Shown: positions 15,644-16,276 of the stretch, in pieces
How the letters are laid out: each line of letters starts with the position of its first letter
Numbering within the stretch: the first letter of the stretch is position 1
Assembly (NCBI GenBank): GCA_937983015.1
Contig: CALKAK010000123.1
Location: 1 to 16,276 of the forward strand
Reading direction: 5' to 3'
DNA length: 16,276 nt
From: an uncultured Bacillaceae bacterium
GTDB lineage: Bacteria > Bacillota > Bacilli > Bacillales > Caldibacillaceae
Notes under the pieces: model-generated
What the model was told of the DNA's origin: nothing
Databases searched by the model: none
What the model saw: only the letters and a program-made list of their open reading frames with translations
Made by a program: the position numbers and the translations under genes

Positions 15644-16048
15644 ATGATGTAGACGTGATTTTCTTACAGATTTGTAAACCGATGAACACTCGGAATTTCG
15701 CGAAAATTTTTATTTTAGAATCGTTATTATATTTCTTGTGAATTTTAACGATCGTTTCGCGGAATCCAGGTTATTTTCGTTTTGATTGATTAAGAAATTT
15801 TTTTGGCTAAATTCCCGCTAGTTTCGTTAACATTATTAAGCCTTTCTCGGGATTGCTTTTTATTTCGCAGATTTGTGAACCGGTAATAATCCAGCTATTG
15901 AAATAGATCCACTTCCCGGCTTACCAAGTTATATAATAAGTACCAATCTCCCATAGGTAAATATATACGCTTTTTTTGTATGATATACCAAGGTTATAAA
16001 AAATCTAGTTTTATTTGATTTTATAATCTTCCATTCGAATAGTTTATT
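15644..16048. other. AT-rich intergenic stretch with short repeats
   Basis: No gene is recognised in these 405 bases on either strand. Two near-identical 15-mers, CAGATTTGTAAACCG (15667-15681) and CAGATTTGTGAACCG (15868-15882), lie 201 bases apart. TTTCGCG-type words recur around them (TTTCGCGAAAA near 15697, TTTCGCGGAA near 15755). An AT-only hairpin with 12-base arms (15990-16001 and 16019-16030, one G-U) sits just 3' of the edge ORF on the minus strand. Confidence 0.5.
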
Positions 16049-16276
16049 CTATAAATCTTTCCATGATTGATACAGAATGGGGTCAAAGGGAATCGGTAAT
16101 AAAGTGCATTCGTTGTCGATCATGGGAGATTTTTGCACAATCGACGGCAATTTTAATTCAAATTGTAAAAAACTTAACATGCTTTCAATTTTAATTTCAA
16201 ACAAATTAACCTGAAAACCTAGAAACCAAAAAAACCTCGTTACATTTTCAGTTTTCTGGAGACAATCATCATTCAT
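16049..16276 (-). CDS. Unrecognised ORF touching the window edge
   Basis: Open for 75 codons on the minus strand from an ATG that is the very last base triplet of the window, so the true start may lie outside. The protein (ending LPIPFDPILYQSWKDL) has a hydrophobic/aromatic N-terminal third (TRFFWFLGFQVNLFEIKIE) and matches no family I know. No ribosome site can be checked. An AT-only hairpin follows the stop by about 19 bases. It may be the tail of a real gene or a chance ORF. Confidence 0.3.
   Translation of the reverse strand: MNDDCLQKTENVTRFFWFLGFQVNLFEIKIESMLSFLQFELKLPSIVQKSPMIDNECTLLPIPFDPILYQSWKDL

Noticed and set aside
16077..16211. Plus-strand 45-codon ORF in the edge region
   Set aside because: It has no ribosome site, overlaps the longer minus-strand ORF and matches no family.

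Overview
The window looks like part of a low-GC Gram-positive chromosome, most likely Bacillaceae (inference). The signs are strong GGAGG-type ribosome binding sites, frequent TTG starts, sigma-A promoters with 17-bp spacers, a perfect CcpA cre match and an LAGC lipoprotein. No rRNA, tRNA or CRISPR array was seen.

Right part, minus strand (14249 down to 8374): an intact operon with its own promoter. It encodes a solute-binding lipoprotein, two permeases (LivH, LivM) and two ATPases (LivG, LivF) of a branched-chain-amino-acid-type ABC importer, then a tartrate/D-malate dehydrogenase-like enzyme. A cre box lies in its leader, and a GC-rich hairpin separates the binding protein from livH. A divergent AEC-family carrier gene (14661-15584, plus strand) follows a regulatory region full of palindromes and hairpins. 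The last ~630 bases are AT-rich and nearly empty, apart from an unrecognised partial ORF at the edge.

Middle (6945-8303, plus strand): a sodium:solute symporter lacking its 5' end, a translationally coupled 33-residue membrane miniprotein, and a bidirectional terminator. The loop of that terminator carries a 54-bp pair of IS-like ends flanked by a 3-bp duplication.

Left part, minus strand (6946 down to 68): a second catabolic operon in the order acyl-CoA dehydrogenase, MmgE/PrpD, class I fumarase alpha and beta, 3-hydroxyisobutyrate dehydrogenase family, GntR/FCD regulator, class III CoA-transferase. Most of it is broken. The dehydrogenase has lost its 5' end and has an in-frame TGA. MmgE/PrpD has an in-frame TAG. 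Fumarase alpha and the HIBADH-like gene each have a one-base homopolymer indel. The regulator has a start that would be better with one A fewer.

The dehydrogenase and symporter abut head to head at about 6945. The simplest reading is that one deletion removed a divergent promoter region together with the 5' ends of both genes. That would silence the left operon and let it decay, while the importer-dehydrogenase operon kept its own promoter. The gene set suggests uptake and CoA-dependent breakdown of a hydroxy- or dicarboxylic acid; the substrate cannot be read from the sequence. Homopolymer indels could be sequencing errors, but the two stop codons and the head-to-head junction are harder to explain that way.
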